A program made the position numbers and the translations under genes. A stretch of DNA of 33,404 nucleotides. It comes from JAADHX01 sp964569385. GTDB taxonomy: Bacteria; Actinomycetota; Acidimicrobiia; Acidimicrobiales; Poriferisodalaceae. The notes beneath the pieces were generated by a model. The model saw only the letters and a program-made list of their open reading frames with translations, was not told the origin of the DNA and did no database searches. Positions 7,380 through 15,112 of this stretch are shown one piece after another (the first letter of the stretch is position 1; every line of letters begins with the position of its first letter). Location of the stretch: positions 1-33,404 of the forward strand of contig CAZMUM010000045.1 in assembly GCA_964569385.1 (NCBI GenBank). Reading direction: 5' to 3'.

Positions 7380-8369
7380 TTAGTCGTCGTTCGACAGTCG
7401 TCTGGCCAGGAACCCAACGGCGGCGCCCATTAGGACACCCGTGAGAGCAGCTCTGCCTTGTTGGGAGCGCGTGGCGTTTTCGTACAAGCGATCGGTGTCG
7501 TCTCGGTCAGCGTTTCGTCGGCGCGATGCGATGGCTTCGATGCTGGCATCGACTTCGGCACCGAGTAACACCGAGAACGCGGTGGCGTACAACCAAAGAA
7601 GAAGGGCAGTGATAGCACCGAGGGTGTTTGCTCCGCCGCTGAACTTGCCGGCGTTAGCTGTGTAGATGGATAACAAGGCCGACACCACTATCCACACGAT
7701 GGTTCCGGTGATGGCACCGGGTGTAGTCCACCTAAATCGCGTAGCCGGGCGGTTGGGGCCCAGGTTGTACAACACCGAGATGGCCATCGACATCAGCAGA
7801 ATCAGCACCGGAAATCTAAGTACTCCGATGAGGACTCGACCAACGCTGCCGAGCTCGACAGCCGCAAGGACCGCTGGCAAGATGGCGAGCCCAAACACAG
7901 CCGCGACCAACATTACGATGGCGCCGAAGGTGAACATCAGTGCGGTACCGCGAAGGCCGACAAAACCCCTGGTCTCGCGAAGTCCGTACACGTTGTTTAG
8001 GGCCGCGATGAGGTGCTTGATGGCCGCTGACGCAGACCAGATGGCGGCGATGATGCCGATGCCGACAACAACACCAAGCCCGCCTGAAGCCGAGCTGGCG
8101 ATGTCGCCAAGTTGACCCGACAAGAAGTCGCGTGTGGATTCGGGGGCTGAGTCGAGAAGATCGTTGATCTGTTTGGTTATCTCGTCTGGGTCAGAAACTA
8201 TGCCGTAGATAGAGATCGTCGCGGCCAAGGCGGGGAACAACGACAAGAAGCCGAAGAACGCAATGCCGGCCGAAGCCACAGGAACGTTGTCCTGTTTTAG
8301 TGCGTCCTTCACTTCGAATAGCAGTTCTTTTAGCCGGCTAAAGCGGCTGTCGGTGGTGTTGCGTGGCAT
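7380..8369 (-). CDS. YihY/BrkB-family inner-membrane protein
   Basis: A 329-residue integral membrane protein of the YihY/virulence factor BrkB family. Family landmarks are the N-terminal helix followed by ASAGIAFFGFLSLFPALAA, the IWSASAAIKHLIAALNNVYG segment after the second membrane helix, and the C-terminal LLWLYATAFSVLLGAEVDA, where the family ends. About six membrane segments are visible, with a charged cytosolic tail (RRRNADRDDTD). The reading frame is open upstream to 8498, but the ATG at 8369 is preferred because GGAG lies 11 bases before it and homology begins there. The molecular role of the family is unsettled. The gene converges on the MFS gene and diverges from mshC. Confidence 0.92.
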   Translation of the reverse strand: MPRNTTDSRFSRLKELLFEVKDALKQDNVPVASAGIAFFGFLSLFPALAATISIYGIVSDPDEITKQINDLLDSAPESTRDFLSGQLGDIASSASGGLGVVVGIGIIAAIWSASAAIKHLIAALNNVYGLRETRGFVGLRGTALMFTFGAIVMLVAAVFGLAILPAVLAAVELGSVGRVLIGVLRFPVLILLMSMAISVLYNLGPNRPATRFRWTTPGAITGTIVWIVVSALLSIYTANAGKFSGGANTLGAITALLLWLYATAFSVLLGAEVDASIEAIASRRRNADRDDTDRLYENATRSQQGRAALTGVLMGAAVGFLARRLSNDD

Positions 8370-8488
8370 CGGGGTGGGCTCCGTGGGTCTGAGCGCTCCA
8401 GTCAACACGCTGGAAAGGCACTCCCGCGCCCCATCGTGGAATGCCAGGGCCGGGCACGGCGTTATCCTTTCTCGAATCGTGGACGACC

Positions 8489-8495
8489 AAGGGGG
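8489..8495 (+). promoter_or_regulatory. ribosome binding site deciding the mshC start
   Basis: AAGGGGG ends five bases before GTG 8501 and eleven before ATG 8507. The spacing favours the GTG, giving a protein that starts M-A-M-R-L-F-D-T. A further in-frame ATG at 8441 has no such site. Confidence 0.6.
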
Positions 8496-8500
8496 CATTC

Positions 8501-9697
8501 GTGGCTATGCGGCTATTTGACACGGCGAGAAAGGCAGTTGTGCCATTTGAGCCCGCAGAGGTGGCGTTGTTGTACGTGTGCGGGATAACGCCATACGACT
8601 CGACCCATCTTGGTCATGCTCGCACCTACATCACTCATGATCTGATCGCGAGGCGGCTGGTCGATCTCGGTCACGAGGTACGTATGGTCAGAAACGTCAC
8701 CGACGTCGACGACTCGATCCTGCCCAAGGCTCGCGAGCTCGGTGTCGATTTCCGCGATCTAGCCCGCCAAGAGATGGATCGTTTTCACGCCGACATGGAG
8801 GCTCTCGATGAGCTTCCCTTGTATGCCGAACCGTGGGCTACGGGTTCGATCGAACCAATGGTCGAGCTCCTTGAGCAGCTGCGAGCTGGCGGCCATACGT
8901 ACACAATTGAAGGAACCACCTGGTTCGATGTCTCTACGTTCGACCGGTTCGGCCAGCTCAGCGGGTTGTCCGAGGCTGAGCTCATCGAGCTTGCCCGCGA
9001 ACGGGGCGGGACACCAGACGACGCCCGCCAGCGTCACCCTCTCGACTTTGCTCTCTGGTTGCCTTCGGCTGACGACGAGCCTTCATGGGAGTCGACGGTT
9101 GGAATTGGCCGACCGGGTTGGCACCTCGAGTGTTCGGCAATGTCGTTTGCGGCGTTGGGCGGGCCTCTCGATCTGCACGGTGGCGGTGACGATCTCGTCT
9201 TCCCTCACCACGAGTGTGAGATTGCCCAGAGCGAAGCGATCGGTGCGGCCCCGTTCGCGAAACACTGGACACATGGCGGCATGGTTGGCTACGAAGGAGC
9301 CAAGATGTCTAAGTCGCTTGGGAACCTCGTTTTCGTTAGCGACCTTCGTCGTACTGGCGATACTCGCGCTATCCGCTTAGCGCTGATGCCCCATCCGTAC
9401 CGCGACGCTTTCGATTGGTTCGACCACGAGTTCGACGACGCCATGGGAGTGCTTGATGAACTCGTTGCCGCCGTGGGCGGTGCGCCACCACATGACGGTC
9501 CTCTGATCGCCGAGGTTCGTGACGCTCTCGATGACGACCTCGACACTGTCGCGGTGTTCGACACCCTTGTGCAGGGAGCTCGGCGGATCAACGCTGGTTC
9601 GCCAGGGGCTCCAAGGCCCGCTGATTTGGCCGCAGCGCTAACGCTGGTTGGGGTAGACCCGCACCGCGCTGTGCACCGTCACCCCGACTCGGTCTAG
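8501..9697 (+). CDS. mshC: L-cysteine:1D-myo-inositol 2-amino-2-deoxy-alpha-D-glucopyranoside ligase
   Basis: Adds cysteine to glucosaminyl-inositol using ATP, the penultimate step of mycothiol synthesis in the cytosol. The protein (398 residues) is a shortened class I cysteinyl-tRNA synthetase paralogue. CGITPYDSTHLGHA at 27-40 holds the first zinc-ligand Cys and the HIGH-type motif, with the ITPYD variant typical of MshC rather than the GPTVYD of CysS. WHLECSAMS, the GGGDDLVFPHHECEIAQSEA segment with the other zinc ligands, and KMSKS at 268-272 follow. The C-terminal tRNA anticodon-binding region of CysS is lacking, which supports MshC. It is followed nine bases later by a small membrane-protein gene and then the RecB-like nuclease, an apparent operon. 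Confidence 0.93.
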   Translation: MAMRLFDTARKAVVPFEPAEVALLYVCGITPYDSTHLGHARTYITHDLIARRLVDLGHEVRMVRNVTDVDDSILPKARELGVDFRDLARQEMDRFHADMEALDELPLYAEPWATGSIEPMVELLEQLRAGGHTYTIEGTTWFDVSTFDRFGQLSGLSEAELIELARERGGTPDDARQRHPLDFALWLPSADDEPSWESTVGIGRPGWHLECSAMSFAALGGPLDLHGGGDDLVFPHHECEIAQSEAIGAAPFAKHWTHGGMVGYEGAKMSKSLGNLVFVSDLRRTGDTRAIRLALMPHPYRDAFDWFDHEFDDAMGVLDELVAAVGGAPPHDGPLIAEVRDALDDDLDTVAVFDTLVQGARRINAGSPGAPRPADLAAALTLVGVDPHRAVHRHPDSV

Positions 9698-9706
9698 CCT
9701 CAGCGT

Positions 9707-9883
9707 ATGGACTCGGGTCGCTACGCCGAACAGGACGATCGCAGTGAGGCCTCGGCTAGTAGTCGTTCGATTCCAACGCCCGCCGAACCGTTGAACCGCT
9801 GGATCATGCCTCTCTGGTTCTTCGCCGGGGCTGCCTTCTCCGCGGCTATGGCCTGGTGGTGGCAACGTCGCCAGCCACGATGA
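9707..9883 (+). CDS. 58-residue single-pass membrane protein
   Basis: This small gene starts at ATG 9707, nine bases after the mshC stop. Its product has a polar, Ser/Asp-rich N-terminus of about 30 residues, one hydrophobic segment (WIMPLWFFAGAAFSAAMAWWW) and a basic tail, WQRRQPR, so the N-terminus is probably outside and the tail inside. Its TGA overlaps the ATG of the next gene as ATGA (9880-9883), the arrangement of translationally coupled genes. That placement, rather than any recognised family, supports it as real. Function unknown. Confidence 0.65.
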   Translation: MDSGRYAEQDDRSEASASSRSIPTPAEPLNRWIMPLWFFAGAAFSAAMAWWWQRRQPR

Positions 9884-10824
9884 GTAGTTCCGGCAGTGAA
9901 ATATCGGCTCCGCGCCCCCCATCCGCCGGTGGTGTCACACCCTTAAGGCAGAATCATCGGGTGGACACAGAACCCAGCGAGCGCCTTAGCGTTGTAACCG
10001 ATCCAACCGACAAGGCTCCAGATTCGGGAGCGGCCTCTAAAGTCGAGCCGCGCCGGTTTCTGTCGCCCTCTGGCGCCTCGACGTTTCGTCAGTGTGCGCG
10101 TCGATGGCGTTTTCGCTACGTCGACAAGTTGCCAGACCCACCGGGCATACCTGCACTGGTCGGGACTTTTGTGCACCGAGTTCTCGAAGAACTGCTCGCT
10201 GTCGATGGCGCTGATCGCACGGTTGATCGCGCCAAACTGATCGCCAGGACAGTGTGGCCAGAGATCGAAGAGAACCCAGCATTCATCGATTTGGGCCTTG
10301 AGCCCGACGCTGGTCGCCGGGTGCGATGGGATGCTTGGCGCCTTGTCGAGGGCTATTTCGGCCTTGAAGACCCGGCCTCGGTCGACGTCGTCGAGCGTGA
10401 GCAACGCCTCGAGTGTGACCTTGATGGAGTGCCGTTCATCGGTGTCGTCGACCTTGTCGAGCGGCGCGACGGGCGCCAAGTTGTTACCGACTATAAAACC
10501 GGCAAGGCCCCGAGCCAGCGATTCCAAGACGACCGACTTCATCAGGTTCAGCTGTACGCAGCCGCGCTCGGTGCCATGGGCCAACCGGTCGAGCGGGCTC
10601 GCCTTTTGTATGTGCGAAGCCGAAGTATCGACACCGATGTCACCGACACTTCGACCGGTGAAGCTGTCGAGAAGCTGCAAACTACCTGGTCAGATATTCA
10701 CGTCGCCGAAAGTGCCGACGAATTCGCGCCCACCGTCGGGCCTCTGTGTAACTGGTGTCCGTATCAGTCGCAGTGCCCTGAGGGCCGCGCCGAGGTCGAG
10801 CGACGTTTCGGCCCGCCGGCTTAG
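9880..10824 (+). CDS. RecB-family PD-(D/E)XK nuclease with Fe-S cluster motif
   Basis: A 314-residue DNA nuclease-like protein of the RecB/Cas4/AddB-type PD-(D/E)XK superfamily. In order, it shows an isolated Cys in TFRQCARRWRFRY (C72), an early His in GTFVHRVLEEL (H99), the active-site Asp in FIGVVDLVERRDG, D-x-K in VTDYKTGKAP, the QVQLYAAAL helix, and a C-terminal triplet C290-x2-C293-x5-C299. One distant plus three clustered cysteines is the known four-Cys ligand set for a 4Fe-4S cluster in this family. The first 60 residues are low complexity. The start is taken at ATG 9880, which overlaps the preceding stop. RecB-like genes near mshC are a known actinobacterial neighbourhood. Likely role: DNA repair or processing; exact substrate unknown. 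Confidence 0.88.
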   Translation: MSSSGSEISAPRPPSAGGVTPLRQNHRVDTEPSERLSVVTDPTDKAPDSGAASKVEPRRFLSPSGASTFRQCARRWRFRYVDKLPDPPGIPALVGTFVHRVLEELLAVDGADRTVDRAKLIARTVWPEIEENPAFIDLGLEPDAGRRVRWDAWRLVEGYFGLEDPASVDVVEREQRLECDLDGVPFIGVVDLVERRDGRQVVTDYKTGKAPSQRFQDDRLHQVQLYAAALGAMGQPVERARLLYVRSRSIDTDVTDTSTGEAVEKLQTTWSDIHVAESADEFAPTVGPLCNWCPYQSQCPEGRAEVERRFGPPA

Positions 10825-11144
10825 TTGGCCACAGCTCACCAGAACGTTGCGTGGCTAGGACATCGCCGGCTGCAAGAAGCGGGCCGCCTCAAGCTTCGAA
10901 CAGAATCCGCTTCTCGTCGAAAACAGCGCTGATCTCAACACGACCACCGAGTTGGACCAGAACGCATTTCACCTAGTCAGGATGGCATCTGCCGCGTTCG
11001 ATCGGAGTGACCGGACCGAGACTGACGACGGCGAGGCTGGCCTGTGAACGTGCGACTGGCACGACGGCTCTTATGCTCAGACGCATCACTGGAGCCCGTT
11101 CGCGGTGGGCGGTGCCATCGACTCTTTGCTCCTAGGCTGAAGCG
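10825..11144. other. gene-free stretch with one startless open frame
   Basis: No supported gene in these 320 bases. The plus strand contains an open frame from 10859 to a TGA at 11045-11047 of about 62 codons. It reads through NPLLVENSADLNTTTELDQ and has no start codon before an ATG at 10982, so it may be the tail of a deleted gene or chance in GC-rich DNA. No terminator hairpin with a T-run was found after the nuclease gene. The stretch adjoins two decayed genes. Confidence 0.4.
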
Positions 11145-12147
11145 ATGTTCACGAGGCCGAATGATTTGTCCGATTCGGCGGTTGCCAATGCGCTCAGAAT
11201 CGGCTGGGGCATGGTCGTCGACAGTGTCGAGTACGCAGTGGTCGGCTTCGGAAGCCATCACTGGAGAGCCTCAGCGACTAGCCAGCGATGGTTCGTGACC
11301 GTCGACGACCTCGACGCCCGCCAACGAGACGCCCTCGACAGTCGAGACAGTACTCCCGCTCGCCTGACGTCCGCCTTCGACACCGCAAGGGCCCTTTCGA
11401 GCTGACGGCCTCGGCTTTGTCATCGCTCCCCTAACAACGAGGACCGGCGATGTGGCACATCGCCTCAACCGCCGCTACCTCGCGACTCTCTACGATCATG
11501 TCGACGGAACCACTCATGACTGGGGTGCATACGATTCGCGTACCGACCGGTTCGAAGTTCTTGATCGGCTCGTCGCCATCCATGAAGCGACAGCAACGGT
11601 CCGCGGCATAGCGCTTGTCGATGATTTCGTGATTCCAAGCCGTCACAAGCTCCTCGACGCGCTCGCAGATAGTGGTTCGCTCTGGGGTCCCGGCCCTTTC
11701 GCACCAGGTGCCGAGCAACTACTTCGCTACCATGGCCCGGCCGTGACAGACACGCTGGAGCGCTACGACAACCTCGTCTGCAAGGTCGCCGAAATGCGCG
11801 AGCGTTTTGTGATCACCCACGGTGAACCCCACCGTGGGATCACGATCAACACCACTGAAGGTGTCGCCCTGATCGACTGGGACACAGTGCTTTTGGCACA
11901 ACCCGAACGCGATCTGTGGATGCTGACTAACGAAGAACCCTCGATCGCCGATGACTACGCGGTACGCACCGGTGTTGCTGTCGACACGGCGTCAGTCGAG
12001 CTCTATCGGCTCTGGTGGGACCTGTGCGAGGTCTCGTTGTACATCGCAGAGTTCCGAGCCCACCACACCGACACCGAAGACACCCGCACTGCATGGAACG
12101 GGCTCCGCGAGCACCTCGACTCCAAACGATGGAAACCCGAGAGCTGA
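11145..12147 (+). pseudogene. aminoglycoside-phosphotransferase-like kinase, frameshifted
   Basis: Two adjoining frames together make one APH-family (choline-kinase fold) protein. The first, 11145-11405, carries the N-terminal lobe: VGFGSHHWRA and RWFVTVDDLDAR, then stops at TGA 11403-11405. The second frame continues at once as ADGLGFVIAPL from 11401, then LATLYDHVDG, and holds the catalytic loop and the metal-binding LIDWDT. The shift is +1, equal to one extra base near 11398-11402. In the catalytic loop HGEPHRGITIN, the residue seven after the His is Ile where the family has Asn, a ligand of the magnesium ion. Frameshift plus loss of this Asn point to a dead gene rather than only a sequencing error. 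The second frame could be translated alone from 11452, but it would lack the ATP-binding lobe. Confidence 0.8.
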
Positions 12148-12241
12148 CATCCCCACCGACATTTGCCCAGGAACGGACAAGACCCAACCCTTGAACCGAC
12201 ACGCCAGGCGGGACGACCGCGTAGCCGGTTGGGCCGAAGTC

Positions 12242-12741
12242 TGGCGTTGTCTTGAGCGGTCGAGCAGTGAACCCATGCAGCACCCAGCGGCGGCTAGATG
12301 CTCTTGGAGTTTCTGCAGGCTCCGGAAGGCGAGTCGCTGAGTGATCACGATCTCGTCGAGATCGCCTTCGAACTGGTTGTGAGCTCTGATGACGACGGTT
12401 CCGAGTTCGTCGGACTCGGTTGCGGGATTACGCGTTTCGAAGCCCAGCGTCCCACCAAGTCGAAGGCCCGCTGCGATATCAAACCAGAGCGAGGGGCCAG
12501 TCGTCATCGCCGATATCTCGGGACGAGCAGGGTCGAGCATGCCTGCATCAGGATCGACGCCGACGACTGTCCTATGCGGAGGGGTCAGAGTGACGGTCAA
12601 GATCCTGGGCCCACAGCCGAGATCGACGACAGCGTCGGGAGCGAGTTCTTGGGCCAGGCGACGCCACTGGTCGTGATCGGGTCCGTCGGGGTTGTCGACG
12701 TCATGCAACGATGCGAGACGAGCGTCAGTTGGCTTCATCAT
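12242..12741 (-). pseudogene. SAM-dependent methyltransferase, degenerate
   Basis: The frame starting at ATG 12741 is recognisable as a small class I methyltransferase of the kind with a DARLA start, DLGCG motif and PGGTLxFETRNP segment. Here the start reads TDARLASLHDVDNPDG. Motif I is VVDLGCGPRILTVTL, with Arg in place of the third glycine. Motif II is VVGVDPDAGMLD. Then roughly 40 residues that normally hold motifs III and IV are missing between EISAM and FDIAAGLRLGGTL. A second gap follows FETRNPA. Family resemblance ends near LQEHLAAAG, after which the frame stays open to 11992 opposite the kinase pseudogene but without family similarity. The left boundary given is approximate. Two internal losses and a damaged cofactor loop argue for a non-functional relic. 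Confidence 0.6.
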
Positions 12742-12989
12742 CGGGCGAGCGTGCCAGACCGACACGGGGCCGTAACCTCGGCGTGCGCTCCCGCACACCT
12801 CCGGTCACGCGCAACTTGCCAGTATCGATAGCGCCGATGGGCGCCGATCTGGATCGCGAACCAACCGGGACTCTTTAGGTCGATATCGAGCTGTGAGTGT
12901 GTAGGCGCCGGTCGTATAGATCGGTCAGGGGCTGGCGAGCTATTGGACAACCAGCTGTCGTTCGACGAGACGATCTGGCAGCGCCCGGG

Positions 12990-13012
12990 CATGTGGAAAG
13001 ATCTCCACCATG
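12990..13012. repeat. imperfect palindrome covering the acetyltransferase start
   Basis: CATGTGGA-AAGATC-TCCA-CC-ATG is nearly self-complementary (core GTGGA-AAGATC-TCCAC) and its right end is the start codon at 13010-13012. It may be a transcription factor site or an mRNA hairpin that hides the start. It is short enough to be chance. Confidence 0.3.
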
Positions 13013-13483
13013 GATGATGCTCTGGAGCTGGAATTGAGGTTGCCTCACAGCGGCGCCGGTGCGATCTGCGCGTCGGTTCTCGATGAGCTTCCTGAGTGGT
13101 TCGGATCGCCGAAAGCCAACGCAGCGTACGCCCTGGCGTCAGAAGCGAACCCGACCGTCGTTGCATCTGTTGGCGGCGTTGCTGTTGGCATTCTGACAAC
13201 GATCAAACGCGCCGAAACGGCAGCTGAGATCTACGTGATGGCCGTCCGTCGCACCCGACATAGGACTGGCGCGGGTGCCGCCATGCTGCGGTTCGCAGAA
13301 GGTCTCCTTGTGGAGGACGGAATCAGGTTCCTGCAGGTGAAGACGCTTGCGGACACGCACCCAGACGTCGGATACAAGAAGACACGAGCCTTCTACCGGT
13401 CTTGCGGCTTCGAACGGCTTGAGGTATTTCCGACACTATGGGACCCGGACAACCCGGCCCTCCAGATGATCAAGATGATCTAG
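13010..13483 (+). CDS. GNAT-family N-acetyltransferase
   Basis: A 157-residue single-domain acetyltransferase using acetyl-CoA. The acetyl-CoA-binding strand and loop appear as IYVMAVRRTRHRTGAGAAML (about 75-95), where RxxGxG is the motif A pyrophosphate loop and the hydrophobic strand before it is the substrate-contact strand. The C-terminal YKKTRAFYRSCGFERLEVF is the family's motif B with the conserved Tyr and the AFY-x2-CGF turn. The reading frame is intact and of normal length, unlike its two upstream neighbours. The substrate (amine on a small molecule, peptide or protein) cannot be told. It stands alone on the plus strand, with 268 bases upstream that hold no gene. Confidence 0.88.
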   Translation: MDDALELELRLPHSGAGAICASVLDELPEWFGSPKANAAYALASEANPTVVASVGGVAVGILTTIKRAETAAEIYVMAVRRTRHRTGAGAAMLRFAEGLLVEDGIRFLQVKTLADTHPDVGYKKTRAFYRSCGFERLEVFPTLWDPDNPALQMIKMI

Positions 13484-13594
13484 GGCTGACCGCCGAAGAG
13501 CGGAGGCAATGCCGTCGTGTGTCTAGTGCCAGCCTTCATTCGGGTCGTATCCGTATGGCCCCTCTGCTTAAGTCCCGCTGGTCAGGGCGCGTAG

Positions 13595-15037
13595 TTACTC
13601 TCGCACTTCGCGGAATCGGATCTTTCGCTGCTCGGGGTTGGCTGTCACCAACTCGACTTCGATTACTTCGCCGGGGTTGGCCTCGGTCTTTACCAGAGCG
13701 CTGATGGCCGGTTCGTTGATCTGCATCGAACACAGACCATCTCGACGCCGAGAGGTGACCGTGGCCGGGAATCGTTGCCCGATCTTGCTGCTCAAGATGG
13801 CGGCCTCGACATAGTCGACAATGGCTCGCTCAAGCTGGCCCTCGGCTCGACGGGCTTTGCCCATCGTGCTCGGAAGATCGGCGAGTTGGTCCATGACCCA
13901 CGCGGGAGGGCGCTCGTTGGCACAAATTGCCACCGCAATCTCATTCGCGTAACGATCAGCCAAACGGCGTACCGGTGCTGTGACATGGGCGTATTCAGCC
14001 GCGATTGCCCAGTGTCGATTGTTGCTAGGTACCTCGCCATCAAAGGCAAGGTATCCAGCTCCGCGAAGCGCCCGAACTGCGCTATTGAGCAGCGCAACGT
14101 GTCTTGGTTTATCGGGCCGCAGCTCGCGTACTCGTTCCGAATACGACCTTCCTGAAGGCCAGTCGATGCCGAGGCTGAGTGCCGATAGCCGAATCTTGTC
14201 GAGAGTCTGCTGGTCTGGGTCTGGAAGTGTTCGAAGGAGGCCAACACCGGCACCAATCATGAGATCAGCAGCGGCCATTCCTGTCAGCAGAGAGATCTGG
14301 GCGTTCCAGTCTTCGACGATGAGTGACTCGTCGTGAACAAGTTCATAACAGCCGTCGATCATCTGGACCTCCTGCGAAGGAAGATTCAGCGAGACACCAC
14401 CACGCTGGCTCTCAATGGCCAACCTCAGCTCGCCGACTTCGCGCAGCGCCATCAAGGTGGAGTCGCCCTCGCCGGCATCGATCCGATCCTGGGCGACGCG
14501 GTACGACAGTTTGTCGATGCTCTTGACCATCGCCCGCTCTACATGGGTCGTGAGAAGTACCCCATCGACATCGAGGGTCATTGTCCATACGAACGCTGGA
14601 CGCTCGACATCAGGTAACAAGCTGGCTGCACCCTCGCCCAACGATGTTGGGTAGAGCGGCGTTCTCATATCGGGGGCGTAGAACGTAAGACCACGACGGT
14701 GGGACTCAACATCGACCGGATCGTTTGGGGCCACGAACGACCCCGGATCGGCAATTGCGTACGAGACTGTGTACCCATCGCTGCGGGATTCGATGTGCAC
14801 CGCTTGATCGAGGTCGATCGATGTCGGCGGGTCGATGGTGATGTAGGGCATCGACGTCTTGTCCGTAAGCTCGCCGCCAGCGCGCGGAAATCCGTCTACA
14901 CCGTCGCGAGCCGCATGCGTCGCGGCTTGTTCCACCGATGCCGGAAACGAATCAGGGACTCCCAGTTCGGTGCGGATCTTGGCGAATCCGGCTTCAAGTT
15001 CGCTGTTCGGAGTGAGGCGTGGCGCAGGCGTTTTCAT
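13595..15037 (-). CDS. RNB-domain ribonuclease (short RNase II/R type)
   Basis: A 480-residue processive 3'-5' exoribonuclease-like protein consisting almost entirely of the RNB catalytic domain. The metal-binding acidic cluster is at 69-78 as DPPTSIDLDQ, followed by YAIADPGSFV and the HRRGLTFYAPD segment. YAHVTAPVRRLADRYANE corresponds to the family's Y-x-H-x-T-SP-IRR motif lining the RNA channel. Before RNB, about 60 residues are too few for the two cold-shock domains of RNase II. A short OB-like tail of about 65 residues is present in place of a full S1 domain. It lies divergently to mutM with 75 bases between starts. Its likely role is RNA turnover. Confidence 0.88.
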   Translation of the reverse strand: MKTPAPRLTPNSELEAGFAKIRTELGVPDSFPASVEQAATHAARDGVDGFPRAGGELTDKTSMPYITIDPPTSIDLDQAVHIESRSDGYTVSYAIADPGSFVAPNDPVDVESHRRGLTFYAPDMRTPLYPTSLGEGAASLLPDVERPAFVWTMTLDVDGVLLTTHVERAMVKSIDKLSYRVAQDRIDAGEGDSTLMALREVGELRLAIESQRGGVSLNLPSQEVQMIDGCYELVHDESLIVEDWNAQISLLTGMAAADLMIGAGVGLLRTLPDPDQQTLDKIRLSALSLGIDWPSGRSYSERVRELRPDKPRHVALLNSAVRALRGAGYLAFDGEVPSNNRHWAIAAEYAHVTAPVRRLADRYANEIAVAICANERPPAWVMDQLADLPSTMGKARRAEGQLERAIVDYVEAAILSSKIGQRFPATVTSRRRDGLCSMQINEPAISALVKTEANPGEVIEVELVTANPEQRKIRFREVRE

Positions 15038-15112
15038 CGCTGCGAACGCTATCGGCTGCGCTGTGTTGTACTGCTCCGCCCGCCTCTGGCTGCGCTGGGT
15101 AGTGTCCTCTCG

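Noticed and set aside
8370..8498. N-terminal extension of the YihY protein to 8498
   Set aside because: It is outside the family's conserved region, and GGAG precedes the ATG at 8369.
8441..8500. Upstream ATG for mshC at 8441
   Set aside because: The extra 20 residues have no family support, and the only good ribosome binding site (8489-8495) fits GTG 8501.
8501..9697. Cysteinyl-tRNA synthetase (cysS)
   Set aside because: The CGITPYD variant and the missing anticodon-binding C-terminal region indicate MshC.
10977..11261. Minus-strand open frame of 94 codons in the gene-free stretch
   Set aside because: Overlaps the conserved N-terminal lobe of the kinase pseudogene on the other strand and has no recognisable features.
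11992..12241. Continuation of the methyltransferase frame to 11992 on the minus strand
   Set aside because: It runs antisense through the conserved kinase pseudogene coding sequence and shows no family similarity after LQEHLAAAG.
13595..13733. Plus-strand and minus-strand short open frames over the end of the RNB gene
   Set aside because: Shadows of the real gene; composition rich in Arg and Ser with no motif.
14699..15112. Open frame extending 138 codons upstream of the MPELPEVE start of mutM
   Set aside because: It lies antisense inside the RNB ribonuclease gene, and the catalytic Pro2/Glu3 require the start at 15113.
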